Source: RHKX01 sp963823275
GTDB lineage: Bacteria; Actinomycetota; Thermoleophilia; Solirubrobacterales; 70-9
DNA length: 64,000 bases
Direction: 5' to 3'
Assembly: GCA_963823275.1 (NCBI GenBank)
Contig: CAWGKW010000002.1
Coordinates: 1 to 64,000, forward strand
The first letter of the stretch is position 1, and every line of letters begins with the position of its first letter. A program made the translations under genes and the position numbers. Of the stretch, positions 26,879 through 34,931 are shown one piece after another. The notes beneath the pieces were generated by a model that saw only the letters and a list, made by a program, of their open reading frames with translations, ran no database searches and was not told where the DNA came from.

Positions 26879-27529
26879 TCAGCCGTCGAGGAAGAGGGCG
26901 TCGATCTCGTCGCGCTTCGACTCGGCGCCGGGCGAGGCGGGGGCGGCCTGTCCGGTGCTGCCGAGGTCCGACGACGCGGCGCTGTAGCTCTCGTCGCTGA
27001 TCGCCGTGCGGGCGAAGGCGGCGCCTCCGGTGATCTCATCCCCCGCCCGGGCGCCGGCGGCGCGGATCGCGTCGGCGCTGGCGCCGACGGTCGCGGCCAA
27101 CGCCTCGATCACCCGGTCGGAGACGCCCGCGGCGGGCAGGATCCCGTGTTCCATCTGGTTGTAATAGGTGCCGATCTTCTCGATCTGGGGAGGGGTGGCG
27201 AAGCCGAGCGCGTCAGCGAGGCGTCGGACGAGGTCGCGGCGCTTGATCCGCGCCTGGTTGCGCAGCTTCGGCAGCAGCTCCGGCCAGGTGCCCGAGACAC
27301 CTTCGATCGACTCGTAGACACGCTCGACGGCGGTCTGCGCCAGAGAGCCCTCGTAGGCCTCCCGATCCCACCTTCGCCGCGGTGCGTCCATGAGGTAACG
27401 GTCGAGCCTGGAGGCAAGCTCCTGACGCCGGTCGTCGGGAGCCCGCTCGAGCAGCGCCGTCACGTCGGCCGGCCGGCCTGCCTCGTAGTCGGCCTTGAAC
27501 TCGTCGATCAGTCGGTCCAGATCAGCCAT
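26879..27529 (-). CDS. XRE-like HTH protein, likely regulator of the adjacent sigma factor
   Basis: From ATG 27529 (GGGGGA at about 7 bp; an ATG 15 bp upstream is possible) about 216 residues. An N-terminal helical part (LDRLIDEFKADYEAGRPADV, LLERAPDDRRQELASRLDRY) resembles the short helical module in sigma- or kinase-linked proteins. Residues about 95-155 (RDLVRRLADALGFATPPQIE, IGTYYNQMEHGILPAAGVSD, VIEALAATVGASADAI) look like an XRE-type HTH. The Ala/Ser-rich C-terminus (AISDESYSAASSDLG) is low-complexity, and a protease-sensitive tail is conceivable. It overlaps the sigma gene end by 8 bp, implying coupled translation. Function is inferred from context. Confidence 0.6.
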   Translation of the reverse strand: MADLDRLIDEFKADYEAGRPADVTALLERAPDDRRQELASRLDRYLMDAPRRRWDREAYEGSLAQTAVERVYESIEGVSGTWPELLPKLRNQARIKRRDLVRRLADALGFATPPQIEKIGTYYNQMEHGILPAAGVSDRVIEALAATVGASADAIRAAGARAGDEITGGAAFARTAISDESYSAASSDLGSTGQAAPASPGAESKRDEIDALFLDG

Positions 27530-28229
27530 CGCGGGTTCCCCCATTCTCCTCGCCGGCCAGCTCCCGTGCCAGATCGACCTTGAATCGCCGCCAGACCTGT
27601 TGCACGTTGTCGACGCTGACGGTCTCCCCCTCGCCGGCCAGCCGCTCGACCACCCCCGCTCCGGTCAGGTCCTCGCCGATCATCTCCGGGCCGTACAGCT
27701 CGATGATCCGGCGGTGGACGGGATTGCGCTTGCTCAGCACGCGCTCGACGGCGTCGCGGATCCCGAGCGCCTCCGAGGAATCCTCCGTCGAGGGCTCCTC
27801 TCCCCAGATCTCGTCGTCGTCGCCGTGCTCGCCGGACAGTGGTGCCTGGTCTGGATGGCGCTCCTTGGCCCTGTAGTAATCCGCGATCCGGTACTTCACG
27901 ATCGTGTTCATGAAGGCACGGAACGAGGCCAGCACCTTGCCGTCGAAGCTCGCGTTGATCAGCGAGATCAGCGCCTCCTGCGCCACCTCGTCGATGTCCT
28001 GAGCGGGCACCTTCCTCGCGACCTTGATCTTGATCTGACCCTCGAAACCGAGAGCGAGATGCTCTGACGCCTGCTTGGCTCCGAGCAGATCACCGGCATC
28101 CTTGGCGACGCCGATCTGCGCGACGAGCTCGTCGTCACCCAGCAGCCCCAATTCCATCTCGGTGAGTCGCCTGTACTCGCTCAAGTCCCGGGGGAACCTA
28201 CCTTGCCGATCGTGCGGACGAAAGTCCAC
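27522..28229 (-). CDS. ECF-like RNA polymerase sigma factor
   Basis: 235 residues from ATG 28229. Residues about 72-120 (VPAQDIDEVAQEALISLINA, FDGKVLASFRAFMNTIVKYR, IADYYRAKER) are sigma region 2, with the -10 binding helix. An acidic linker (SGEHGDDDEIWGEEPSTEDS) leads to a diverged region-4-like part (IRDAVERVLSKRNPVHRRII, ELYGPEMIGEDLTG, VSVDNVQQVWRRFKVDLARE). The unusually long linker and region 4 make it an atypical ECF factor. It is first in a three-gene unit with the HTH protein and ImmA-type protease, suggesting a stress-released transcription switch. Confidence 0.72.
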   Translation of the reverse strand: MDFRPHDRQGRFPRDLSEYRRLTEMELGLLGDDELVAQIGVAKDAGDLLGAKQASEHLALGFEGQIKIKVARKVPAQDIDEVAQEALISLINASFDGKVLASFRAFMNTIVKYRIADYYRAKERHPDQAPLSGEHGDDDEIWGEEPSTEDSSEALGIRDAVERVLSKRNPVHRRIIELYGPEMIGEDLTGAGVVERLAGEGETVSVDNVQQVWRRFKVDLARELAGEENGGTRDG

Positions 28230-28396
28230 CCGGATCGCGACCCTCCCGGCGGATCCCGTTTATGGTGTCGGGCGGTCTGGAGGAGTGTTTCCGGGCTGAA
28301 CTATGAAGAAATGTGCGCTTGAGGACGAGGGCTACTGCCGTTGGCGGTGCTTCCACAATCGGGCCGCAAGTACAACGGCATTGGAGGCAATGCGAA

Positions 28397-28597
28397 ATGG
28401 CAAGTGGAACCGTCAAGTGGTTCAACGGAGAGAAGGGCTACGGCTTCATCGCTCCGGACGAGGGTGGCGACAAGGATGCCTTCGTTCACATCAGCAACAT
28501 CGTCGGGGGTGCCCGCATCGACGAGGGTGATCGGGTCAACTTCGACATCGAGGACAGTGCGAAGGGACCCCAGGCAGTCAACGTCTCCAAGGCGTAA
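28397..28597 (+). CDS. cold-shock protein (CspA family)
   Basis: 66 residues from ATG 28397: MASGTVKWFNGEKGYGFIAP carries RNP1 (KGYGFI), and DAFVHISNI is RNP2 (VHIS). Single-stranded nucleic-acid chaperone of the OB fold, of normal length. TTGGAGG (28381-28387) is the ribosome site. A leader of at least 130 bp without genes lies upstream, as common for cold-regulated csp genes, and a terminator hairpin follows at 28648. Confidence 0.94.
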   Translation: MASGTVKWFNGEKGYGFIAPDEGGDKDAFVHISNIVGGARIDEGDRVNFDIEDSAKGPQAVNVSKA

Positions 28598-28647
28598 GGA
28601 CAAGCCATAAGCGCCTGTTCTTCCGCCCACGGGAGACCACAGGAACC

Positions 28648-28678
28648 AGCGCCGCTCCGGGTCGTTCCGGGCGGCGCT
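28648..28678 (+). terminator. terminator after the cold-shock gene
   Basis: AGCGCCG pairs with CGGCGCT (28648-28654 and 28672-28678), and an inner CCGG pairs with CCGG. The stem is strong and sits about 50 bp past the csp stop; there is no long U tract. Confidence 0.6.
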
Positions 28679-28701
28679 CCGCTTTGCGGGCCGGGGCTTG
28701 A

Positions 28702-28727
28702 GGCGGGCGTGGCCTGCCGAGGGGATT
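28702..28727. repeat. dispersed hairpin element, copy 1
   Basis: GGCGGGC-GTG-GCCTGCC followed by GAGGGGATT. The second copy at 59531-59557 keeps the GTG loop and the GAGGGGATT tail while the stem bases change in a pairing-preserving way. Confidence 0.55.
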
Positions 28728-28809
28728 GTTCGCGATCCGTCACGCCTTCGTTTCCGGGAAGGGGGATTGAGGGCGCCACCCGTGCGCCGAAGCCCGCCAG
28801 TCTGCCGAT

Positions 28810-29766
28810 ATGGCCGACCGATGGCGGGAAACGCACCTATACGGTGATCAAGCTGCCACGGACCGCAGGATTGAGAGGTTCGCAGCCCGTCAGCTTCAGC
28901 TCGTCACGGTTGCCCAGCTCCTGTCGGCCGGACTCACGCGGCGAACGATCGGCACCCGCTCGGACCGCCGCCGGCTCTTCCGCCTCCACCGCGGCGTCTA
29001 CGCCACCCACCCACCTCCCTACTCCCGCCGGCAGTGGTGGCTCGCCGCGGTCCTCGCCTGCGGCCCCGGCGCCCGCCTCTGCGGACCTTCGTGCGCCCAG
29101 CACTGGGGCATCGCGGAGATCCATTCCCCCACCGCCCACGTCTGCTCACCGGGCCGCGCCGGGCGATCTCGGGAGGGGATCACCGTCCACCGTCGCCGGG
29201 TCGACCCACGGGACGCTCGGATCAAGGACGACATCCCCTGCGTCTCCGTCGACCTCGTCCTGATCGAGCTGGCCCCAGATCACACCGAGTCAGAGCTCGA
29301 GATGTTCCTGGTCGCCGCCGAATCGCTCGGGCTCCTCAAGCGGGGCCGCCTCGCCGAGTTGATCACAGAGCACAGGGGCCGCCCGGGCATCTCCAAGCTC
29401 AGCAACCTCGTTGCGCTCGAGCCGGCGATCGTTCGCTCGATCAACGAGCTCGACTTCCTCCCGATCTGCCGCCAGGCCGGCGTCGAGCGCCCGCTCGTCA
29501 ACCACCCGATCACCGTCCCCTCCCGGCGGAAACCCCTCGTCGTCGATTTCGCCTGGCCCGACCTCCGGATGGTCGTCGAGGCCGACAGCCAGCGCTTCCA
29601 CGGCGACTGGAAGCAGGCGGCGATCGACCGTGAGCGCGATCAGCTGCTGGCGCTCGCGGGCTGGCGGTCTCATCGGTTCGTTCGCCGGAAGCTGGTCGAG
29701 GATCGGAGTGGAACGGCCGAGCGGTTGGCGTCGTTGGTCGAGGTGCGCCTCGCGGAGCTAGGGTGA
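28810..29766 (+). CDS. AbiEi-like winged-helix protein with C-terminal DUF559 nuclease domain
   Basis: 318 residues. The N-terminal region (LVTVAQLLSAGLTRRTIGTR, LFRLHRGVYATHPP) is the AbiEi antitoxin-type winged helix. The C-terminal part (RKPLVVDFAWPDLRMVVEAD; RFHGDWKQAAIDRERDQLLA; AGWRSHRFV) is the DUF559 fold, related to very-short-patch-repair endonucleases, with D...E and the Q-like positions. This fusion is abundant in actinobacteria, often in many copies per genome, and its role is unknown. No AbiEii toxin partner adjoins it, so a canonical AbiE system is not indicated. Confidence 0.8.
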   Translation: MADRWRETHLYGDQAATDRRIERFAARQLQLVTVAQLLSAGLTRRTIGTRSDRRRLFRLHRGVYATHPPPYSRRQWWLAAVLACGPGARLCGPSCAQHWGIAEIHSPTAHVCSPGRAGRSREGITVHRRRVDPRDARIKDDIPCVSVDLVLIELAPDHTESELEMFLVAAESLGLLKRGRLAELITEHRGRPGISKLSNLVALEPAIVRSINELDFLPICRQAGVERPLVNHPITVPSRRKPLVVDFAWPDLRMVVEADSQRFHGDWKQAAIDRERDQLLALAGWRSHRFVRRKLVEDRSGTAERLASLVEVRLAELG

Positions 29767-29770
29767 GCGC

Positions 29771-30309
29771 ATGACCGAGGCGATCGAGCCACCCGAGCGT
29801 CCCCATCCCGAGGCCGGGTCGGGGGAGGGTGAGTCGCGGAGGGTCTCCGATTCGAGCTCGCTGCTGGTCCGCTGGATGTCGATCGGCGACGCCAACTCCG
29901 CCGGCTTCATCCACGGTGGCACGGTGATGCGCCTGGTCGACGAGGCGGCGGCCTGGCCGCGATCAAGCACTCGGGTCGCCGGGTGGTCACCGCCGGCATG
30001 GATCGGATGACCTTCGTGACGCCGGTGTTCGTCGGCGAGCTGCTCCGCTGCTCGGCGTCGGTCAACGCGGTTTGGCGCAGCTCGATGGAGGTGGGCGTTC
30101 GGGTCGAAGCCGAGAACCCGTTCACCGGCGAGACCCGTCATACCTCGACCGCCTACCTGACCATGGTCGCCCTCGACGAGGGCAAGCCGGTGACGGCCCC
30201 GAAGCTGATCGCCGAGAGCGATGACGAACAGCGCCGCCGCCGCGAGGCCGAGCTGCGACGCGCCAATCGCCTGGCCGAGCGCGATCAGATCCTCGGGACC
30301 CGCGGCTAG
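29771..30309 (+). CDS. acyl-CoA thioesterase (hotdog fold), one frameshift near 29955
   Basis: ATG 29771. SSLLVRWMSIGDANSAGFIH and GGTVMRLVDEAAA are the hotdog helix with the catalytic Asp region. After about 29955 the product continues in another frame: AAIKHSGRRVVTAGMDRMTF, VTPVFVGELLRCSASVNAVW, SMEVGVRVEAENPFTGETRH, TSTAYLTMVALDE. Joined, it is an acyl-CoA hydrolase of about 178 residues. One extra base in the GC-rich GAGGCGGCGGCC tract explains the break. It starts 4 bp after the DUF559 gene. Confidence 0.75.
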
Positions 30310-31367
30310 GCGGCCACCGCGACGGCCGACGCGCTCGACGAGACGCTGCTGCGGTTGCGCCCGCCGCGCTTTGCCGAATACAACGCGGAGTCGGCCGACT
30401 CGAAGAGCCCGGCGAGGGTCGGCACCTGGTCCTGTTTGGTGGCGCTCACCCCGCAGGAGACGGTGATCTCGATGCCACCCGCGAACGTCGCGGCCGCAAT
30501 GGCCTCCCGCACGCCTTCGGCCAGGGTCAGAGCCTCGTCGGCGTCGGCGCCCGGAAGCAGGATCAGGAACTCCTCGCCGCCGAAACGGTAGGCGAGTTCG
30601 AAGGCACGAAGATCCCGGCGGATCAGGAAGGCGACGTCGCGCAGGACCGCGTCACCCACCGCGTGTCCGACGGTGTCGTTGACCCTCTTGAAGTGATCGA
30701 TGTCGATCATCACCACCCCGATCGGCGCGCCGCTCACCTCCGATTGCTGGCGCAGCTCCTCGAAGCGGTTGCGAAGCGCCTTGCGGTTCAGCATCCCGGT
30801 CAGGGGATCGATCACCGCCTCGGTTCGGTGTTCGACGTCGGAGTTCATCAGCACGGTCGAGAGGATGCCGATGGCCAGGACGAGAGCCACCGGCATCAGG
30901 ATCAGCGGTGGATCCTCGGCCACCTGGCCGGCGTCGAATCCGAACGCGACCGCGAACATCAGCACCAGCGTGAAGGTCACGCCGACGATCAGCCCCCGCA
31001 GCGAGAATCGGGTGCTCAGGGTGACGATCGGGATCGCGAACCAGGCCATCGAAGGTGAGCTGACGCCCCCCGCCAGCAGGACGCTGAGCGCAATCATCAG
31101 CTGCGAGCCTGCCCAGGCGGCGAAGATCCAATACTCCGGCCTCTCGACCTGGGACATCAACCCGTTCGCCAGGAGAAAGAACAGGCCGGAGCCGAGCAGC
31201 GGGACGACCGTCCACCACCCGATCCAGGGACCGCAGGCGAGGAGGGCGCCGAACAGGACGACCAGGACGGTCCGCCTGATCGGCTGCAGGCGCCGGTCCA
31301 TGTCCATGAGCCGTTCCCTACCGGTCTGGTCGGGCAGCAGCCAGCTCTGTGATCCATCCATATCCAA
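30306..31367 (-). CDS. membrane-bound GGDEF diguanylate cyclase
   Basis: 353 residues. After a short cytoplasmic start come five to six hydrophobic helices (residues about 32-165: VVLFGALLACGPWIGWWTVV; PLLGSGLFFLLANGL; VTFTLVLMFAVAFGF; LMPVALVLAIGILSTVLMN). The GGDEF domain follows (DPLTGMLNRKALRNRF; IGVVMIDIDHFKRVNDTVGH; YRFGGEEFLILLPG). The active-site GGEEF is intact, so it can make cyclic di-GMP. No input domain other than the membrane part is seen. An inhibitory RxxD site was not found. ATG 31307 is an alternative start. Confidence 0.9.
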   Translation of the reverse strand: MDMDGSQSWLLPDQTGRERLMDMDRRLQPIRRTVLVVLFGALLACGPWIGWWTVVPLLGSGLFFLLANGLMSQVERPEYWIFAAWAGSQLMIALSVLLAGGVSSPSMAWFAIPIVTLSTRFSLRGLIVGVTFTLVLMFAVAFGFDAGQVAEDPPLILMPVALVLAIGILSTVLMNSDVEHRTEAVIDPLTGMLNRKALRNRFEELRQQSEVSGAPIGVVMIDIDHFKRVNDTVGHAVGDAVLRDVAFLIRRDLRAFELAYRFGGEEFLILLPGADADEALTLAEGVREAIAAATFAGGIEITVSCGVSATKQDQVPTLAGLFESADSALYSAKRGGRNRSSVSSSASAVAVAA

Positions 31368-31418
31368 CCCTTCATCGGGGTGAAAGGGCCAATCGCTTAG
31401 CCCCGTCTAGCCTCGAAC

Positions 31419-32198
31419 TCAGGTCGTCGGCAGGAGGATCTGCTCGATCGAGCTCGCCAGGCCGTCCTCGCCGATCTCGATCACGACCGCGTTGACCCAG
31501 ACGTCGTCCTCGGCGGTCCGGAATCGGGTCGGCATCTGGTTCAGAAAACGCCCCAGAGCGTCCTCGACCTCAACCCCGAGGATGCTCTGCCGGGACCCGG
31601 TCATCCCGACGTCGGAGATGAACGCGGTGCCCCCTGGGAGCACCCGCCCGTCGGCGGTCGGGACATGGGTGTGGGTGCCGAGCACGGCCGCCACCCGCCC
31701 GTCGAGGTGCCATCCCATCGCCACCTTCTCGCTCGTCACCTCGGCGTGGAAGTCGACGATCACGATCTCGGCGCCCTTACGCCGCAGCTCCGAGAGCTCC
31801 GCGTCAGCGGCGGGAAACGGGGAGCGGACGACGGTCAGCTGGAGCTCGCCGCTGAGGTTCAGGACGCCGACCTTCACGCCGCCGACCTCGATGATCGCCG
31901 AGCCCCGCCCCGGGTTGCCCTTCGGGTAGTTGGCGGGGCGGATCAGCTTCTCGCAGCTGTCGATGAACTCATAGGCATCGCGCTGGCGGTAGACGTGATT
32001 GCCGGTCGTGATCAGATCGACCCCGGTCCTGAAGATGTCCTCGGCGGTGCGTTCGGTGATCCCCGCCCCGCCGGCGGAGTTCTCGCCGTTGGCGATGATC
32101 AGATCCGGCTCGTGCGTCTCCCGGAGCTGCGGCATCACGGCCGCGAGGCCGCGCCTTCCGGCCCCGCCCACGATGTCTCCGATGAAGAGGACGCGCAC
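31419..32198 (-). CDS. YmdB-type metallophosphoesterase (TIGR00282 family)
   Basis: 259 residues. MRVLFIGDIVGGAGRRGLAA, IANGENSAGGAGITERTAED and LITTGNHVYRQRDAYEFID carry the metal-binding Asp, Glu, Asn and His. IVDFHAEVTSEKVAMGWHLD and VLGTHTHVPTADGRVLPGGT complete the calcineurin-like site. Length is normal for the family. B. subtilis YmdB hydrolyses 2',3'-cyclic nucleotides and affects biofilm. It is divergent from the ABC transporter genes downstream. Confidence 0.88.
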   Translation of the reverse strand: MRVLFIGDIVGGAGRRGLAAVMPQLRETHEPDLIIANGENSAGGAGITERTAEDIFRTGVDLITTGNHVYRQRDAYEFIDSCEKLIRPANYPKGNPGRGSAIIEVGGVKVGVLNLSGELQLTVVRSPFPAADAELSELRRKGAEIVIVDFHAEVTSEKVAMGWHLDGRVAAVLGTHTHVPTADGRVLPGGTAFISDVGMTGSRQSILGVEVEDALGRFLNQMPTRFRTAEDDVWVNAVVIEIGEDGLASSIEQILLPTT

Positions 32199-32287
32199 GT
32201 CTTCAGCCTAGATCGTCGGTGCGGTCCCGGCGCCTCTCCCCGGCCCCGCCCGGACCTCGACCAAGCCAGGGTTTAGCTTTCGCGGTC

Positions 32288-33028
32288 GTGAGCACCGCCC
32301 CAAGCAGCACCACGGCGCCGGCGATCGAGGCGATCGGCCTGAGCAAGAGTTTCGGCGACCGCGACGCCCTGCAGGACGTCGGCTTCAGCGCCGCCGCCGG
32401 CGAGGTGCTGGCGGTGATCGGGCCCAACGGTGCCGGCAAGACCACCCTGCTCTCCATCCTCGCCGGGATTCGCGAGCCCGACTCGGGCGAGGTTCGACTG
32501 CCCCGCGGCGAGGTCGGCTTCGTCCCCCAGCAGGCGGCCCTCTACCGCCGGCTCACCGTCGAGGAGAACCTGCGCCTGTTCGCCCGCCTCGAGGAGGTCC
32601 CCGACATCGATGAGACCGTCGAGCTGATGCTCACCCAGACCTCGCTCACCGACCGCCGCGGCGATCAGGTGGGGACGCTCTCGGGCGGCAACCAGCAGCG
32701 GATCAACATCGCGATCGGCCTGCTCGCGAGGCCCGCCGCCCTCCTGCTCGACGAGCCCTCGACCGGTCTCGACCCGCGCCAGCGCGCTCGCCTCTGGGAG
32801 TTCGTAATGGGGCTGGCCGGCCGCGGCACCACGGTGATCTTCTCAACCCACAACATCTCCGAGGCCGAGCGCTACGCCGACCGCGTCCTCGTCATCGCCG
32901 ACGGCCAGGGGCTCTTCAACGGCGCCGTCGCCGAGCTCAAGGCCGCCGCCCCTCCCACCGACGCCGAGGCGGGCAGCTCCGATTTCGAGTCGGCTTTCGT
33001 GCGCTTTCTGGCCGAGCACGGACACTAG
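32288..33028 (+). CDS. ABC transporter ATP-binding protein
   Basis: 246 residues from GTG 32288; the residues before VSTAPSSTT are not conserved in character. VIGPNGAGKTTLLSILAG is Walker A, VGFVPQQAALYR the Q loop, LSGGNQQRINIAIGLL the signature, LLLDEPSTGLDPRQR Walker B and D loop, and VIFSTHNISEAERYADR the H loop. It matches the NatA/YhaQ-like subunits of ABC-2 exporters. The permease gene follows 24 bp later. The cargo is unknown; Na+, drug or sensor-linked export are possible. Confidence 0.9.
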   Translation: MSTAPSSTTAPAIEAIGLSKSFGDRDALQDVGFSAAAGEVLAVIGPNGAGKTTLLSILAGIREPDSGEVRLPRGEVGFVPQQAALYRRLTVEENLRLFARLEEVPDIDETVELMLTQTSLTDRRGDQVGTLSGGNQQRINIAIGLLARPAALLLDEPSTGLDPRQRARLWEFVMGLAGRGTTVIFSTHNISEAERYADRVLVIADGQGLFNGAVAELKAAAPPTDAEAGSSDFESAFVRFLAEHGH

Positions 33029-33052
33029 AGAAGGGGAGCCTGCAGGAACTCG

Positions 33053-34402
33053 ATGCGCTGGCTACTGCTCAAGGATCTTCAGATCATGCGTCGCTCACCC
33101 CTGGTGACGGCGCTGCTGGTCATCTACCCGATCGCGATCGCGGTCCTGATCGGCTTCGCGCTCAGCGGCGGGCCCGACAAGCCGCGCGTCGCCTTTCTCA
33201 ACCAGGTCCCCCCGGACACCCCCTTCGACATCGGCGGTGAGGAATTCGATCTCGTCGGCGCCAAGAGCGAGCTCTGCGATCGGATCGAGTGCGTCCCGGT
33301 GGAGAGCGAGGAGGAGGCGCGCGATCTCGTCGAATCCGGCGACGTCCTCGGAGCGCTGATCCTGCCGGCGGACCTGGTCGACAAGCTCCGGACCCTCGCC
33401 GGCCTGACGCCGGAGGAGCCGACGGTCAGGGTGCTCGTCAACCAGGAGGACCCCGTCAAGGCCGGCCTCGTCGACGACCGCATCACCTCGTTGCTTGCGG
33501 AGGCGAACCTGCGGATCTCCCAACAGGTCTCGGAGGTCTCGACCAGCTACCTGCAGATCCTGCTCGACGGCGGCGACTTCAGCTTCCTCGGCGAGGGCAT
33601 CGAGATCCTCGGGCTGCGCCAGTCCGAGCAGACCCTGCGCGGCATCCGAGCCGACCTGCCGGCCGACAGCCCCGACCTCGAGCGGCTCGACGAGGTGATC
33701 CGCTTCAGCCATCTCGCGGCCGAGAATCTGGGGATCGCCGACGACCTGCTGAGCTCGGTCTCGCAGCCGATCAAGGTCGACAAGGAGGTCGTCAGCGGCG
33801 ACACCCCGAGCCTCGACACGTTCGCGATCTCGGTCGCCGCGACGATCACGCTGATGTTCGTCACGGTGCTGCTGGTCGCCGGTTCGCTGGCGCTCGAGCG
33901 CGAGGAGAACGCCTTCGCCCGGCTCACCCGCGGCCTGATCGGCAAGTCCGCGCTGCTTGCCGAGAAGGTCCTGCTCGGAGTGGTGGTCTCGCTCCTCGTG
34001 ACCCTGCTGATGCTGGCGGGCCTCGGTCTGTTCGTCGATCTGGACTGGGGGAGATTCCCGCTCTGGATCCCGGCGATCGTCGCCGGCGGCGCCGGATTCG
34101 CCGCCTTCGGAGCGGCGATCGGCGGAGCGGCGAGGGAGGTCCGGGCGGCCTCGTTGCTGGCTTTCATGGTCAGCCTCCCGGTCGCCTTCCTCTCGCTCGT
34201 GCCCTCGGGAACCGTCGGCCCGGGACTCTTCGACGTGATCAGCGTCGTCACCGCCCTGTTCCCCTTCGACCCGGCGCTGCGGGCGCTCACCGGTGCACTC
34301 GACGCCTCCGGGCCGGGCATCGGAATCGCGATCGTGCATCTGGCGATCCTCGTGATCGCCTACGGAGCGATCGCCCGCTTCGCGGTTCGCAGGTTCGTGT
34401 AG
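33053..34402 (+). CDS. ABC-2 type transporter permease (NatB-like)
   Basis: 449 residues. One N-terminal membrane segment (LVTALLVIYPIAIAVLIGFA) is followed by an extracytoplasmic region of about 220 residues (GGPDKPRVAFLNQVPP; VRVLVNQEDPVKAGL; QILLDGGDFSFLGEGIEILG). Five to six helices follow from residue about 260 (FAISVAATITLMFVTVLLVA; VSLLVTLLMLAGLGLF; AIVAGGAGFAAFGAAIGGAA; IGIAIVHLAILVIAYGAI). This is the NatB-like topology. It pairs with the preceding ATPase subunit. Confidence 0.87.
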   Translation: MRWLLLKDLQIMRRSPLVTALLVIYPIAIAVLIGFALSGGPDKPRVAFLNQVPPDTPFDIGGEEFDLVGAKSELCDRIECVPVESEEEARDLVESGDVLGALILPADLVDKLRTLAGLTPEEPTVRVLVNQEDPVKAGLVDDRITSLLAEANLRISQQVSEVSTSYLQILLDGGDFSFLGEGIEILGLRQSEQTLRGIRADLPADSPDLERLDEVIRFSHLAAENLGIADDLLSSVSQPIKVDKEVVSGDTPSLDTFAISVAATITLMFVTVLLVAGSLALEREENAFARLTRGLIGKSALLAEKVLLGVVVSLLVTLLMLAGLGLFVDLDWGRFPLWIPAIVAGGAGFAAFGAAIGGAAREVRAASLLAFMVSLPVAFLSLVPSGTVGPGLFDVISVVTALFPFDPALRALTGALDASGPGIGIAIVHLAILVIAYGAIARFAVRRFV

Positions 34403-34441
34403 TCGATAGCCTGCGATTCCTTTCCAGGCAACGGAGGCATC

Positions 34442-34888
34442 TTGAGCGGAGTACGTACGCCCATCATCATCGGAGCGCTGGCCCTGGTCGCCGGCATCGT
34501 GGTCGGCTGCGGAGGTGGCGACGACACGACCGCCGATGCAGGCAACCCCGAGGACGTCGTCCAGGCCTTCTACGCCGCTTCCAAGAGCGGTGACGCCGAG
34601 GCCGCATGCGCGACGTTCTCGGCCGCGTCGCAGGAGGCCGCCGCGCAGGGAGCCGACAGCTGCGAGGCGGCGTTCGATGCTTCGTTCGAGGCCGAGGGTG
34701 CCGCCGGCGTCCCCGATGAGCTCTCGATCGACGGCTCGACCATCGACGGTGACACCGCCACGGTCGAGGTGACCGGCGATGGCAGCCCCAGCTCCTTCAC
34801 ACTCGTCAACGAGGACGGTTGGAAGATCGACCTGACGGCCTCCATCTCAACCGATAGCTCGACGGGAACGGACGCGACCACCGGCTAG
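34442..34888 (+). CDS. hypothetical lipoprotein
   Basis: 148 residues from TTG 34442. IIIGALALVAGIVVGCGGG is a lipoprotein signal with the lipobox Cys at about residue 23. The mature part (DVVQAFYAASKSGDAEAACA, STIDGDTATVEVTGDGSPSS, VNEDGWKIDL) resembles the small alpha+beta DUF4878-like NTF2 folds. Likely anchored outside the membrane. It lies between the ABC exporter and hemB on the same strand. Function unknown. Confidence 0.68.
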   Translation: MSGVRTPIIIGALALVAGIVVGCGGGDDTTADAGNPEDVVQAFYAASKSGDAEAACATFSAASQEAAAQGADSCEAAFDASFEAEGAAGVPDELSIDGSTIDGDTATVEVTGDGSPSSFTLVNEDGWKIDLTASISTDSSTGTDATTG

Positions 34889-34931
34889 ATGACTCCGGGC
34901 GGGGGCGTCGGGCTGACCTCGTCCTCTTAGA

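Noticed and set aside
28810..29766. complete AbiE phage-defence system
   Set aside because: Only the AbiEi-like part fused to DUF559 is present; the neighbouring gene is a thioesterase, not an AbiEii toxin.
33095..34339. 414-residue open frame on the minus strand
   Set aside because: Antisense to the ABC permease; Arg/Glu/Asp-rich without motifs.
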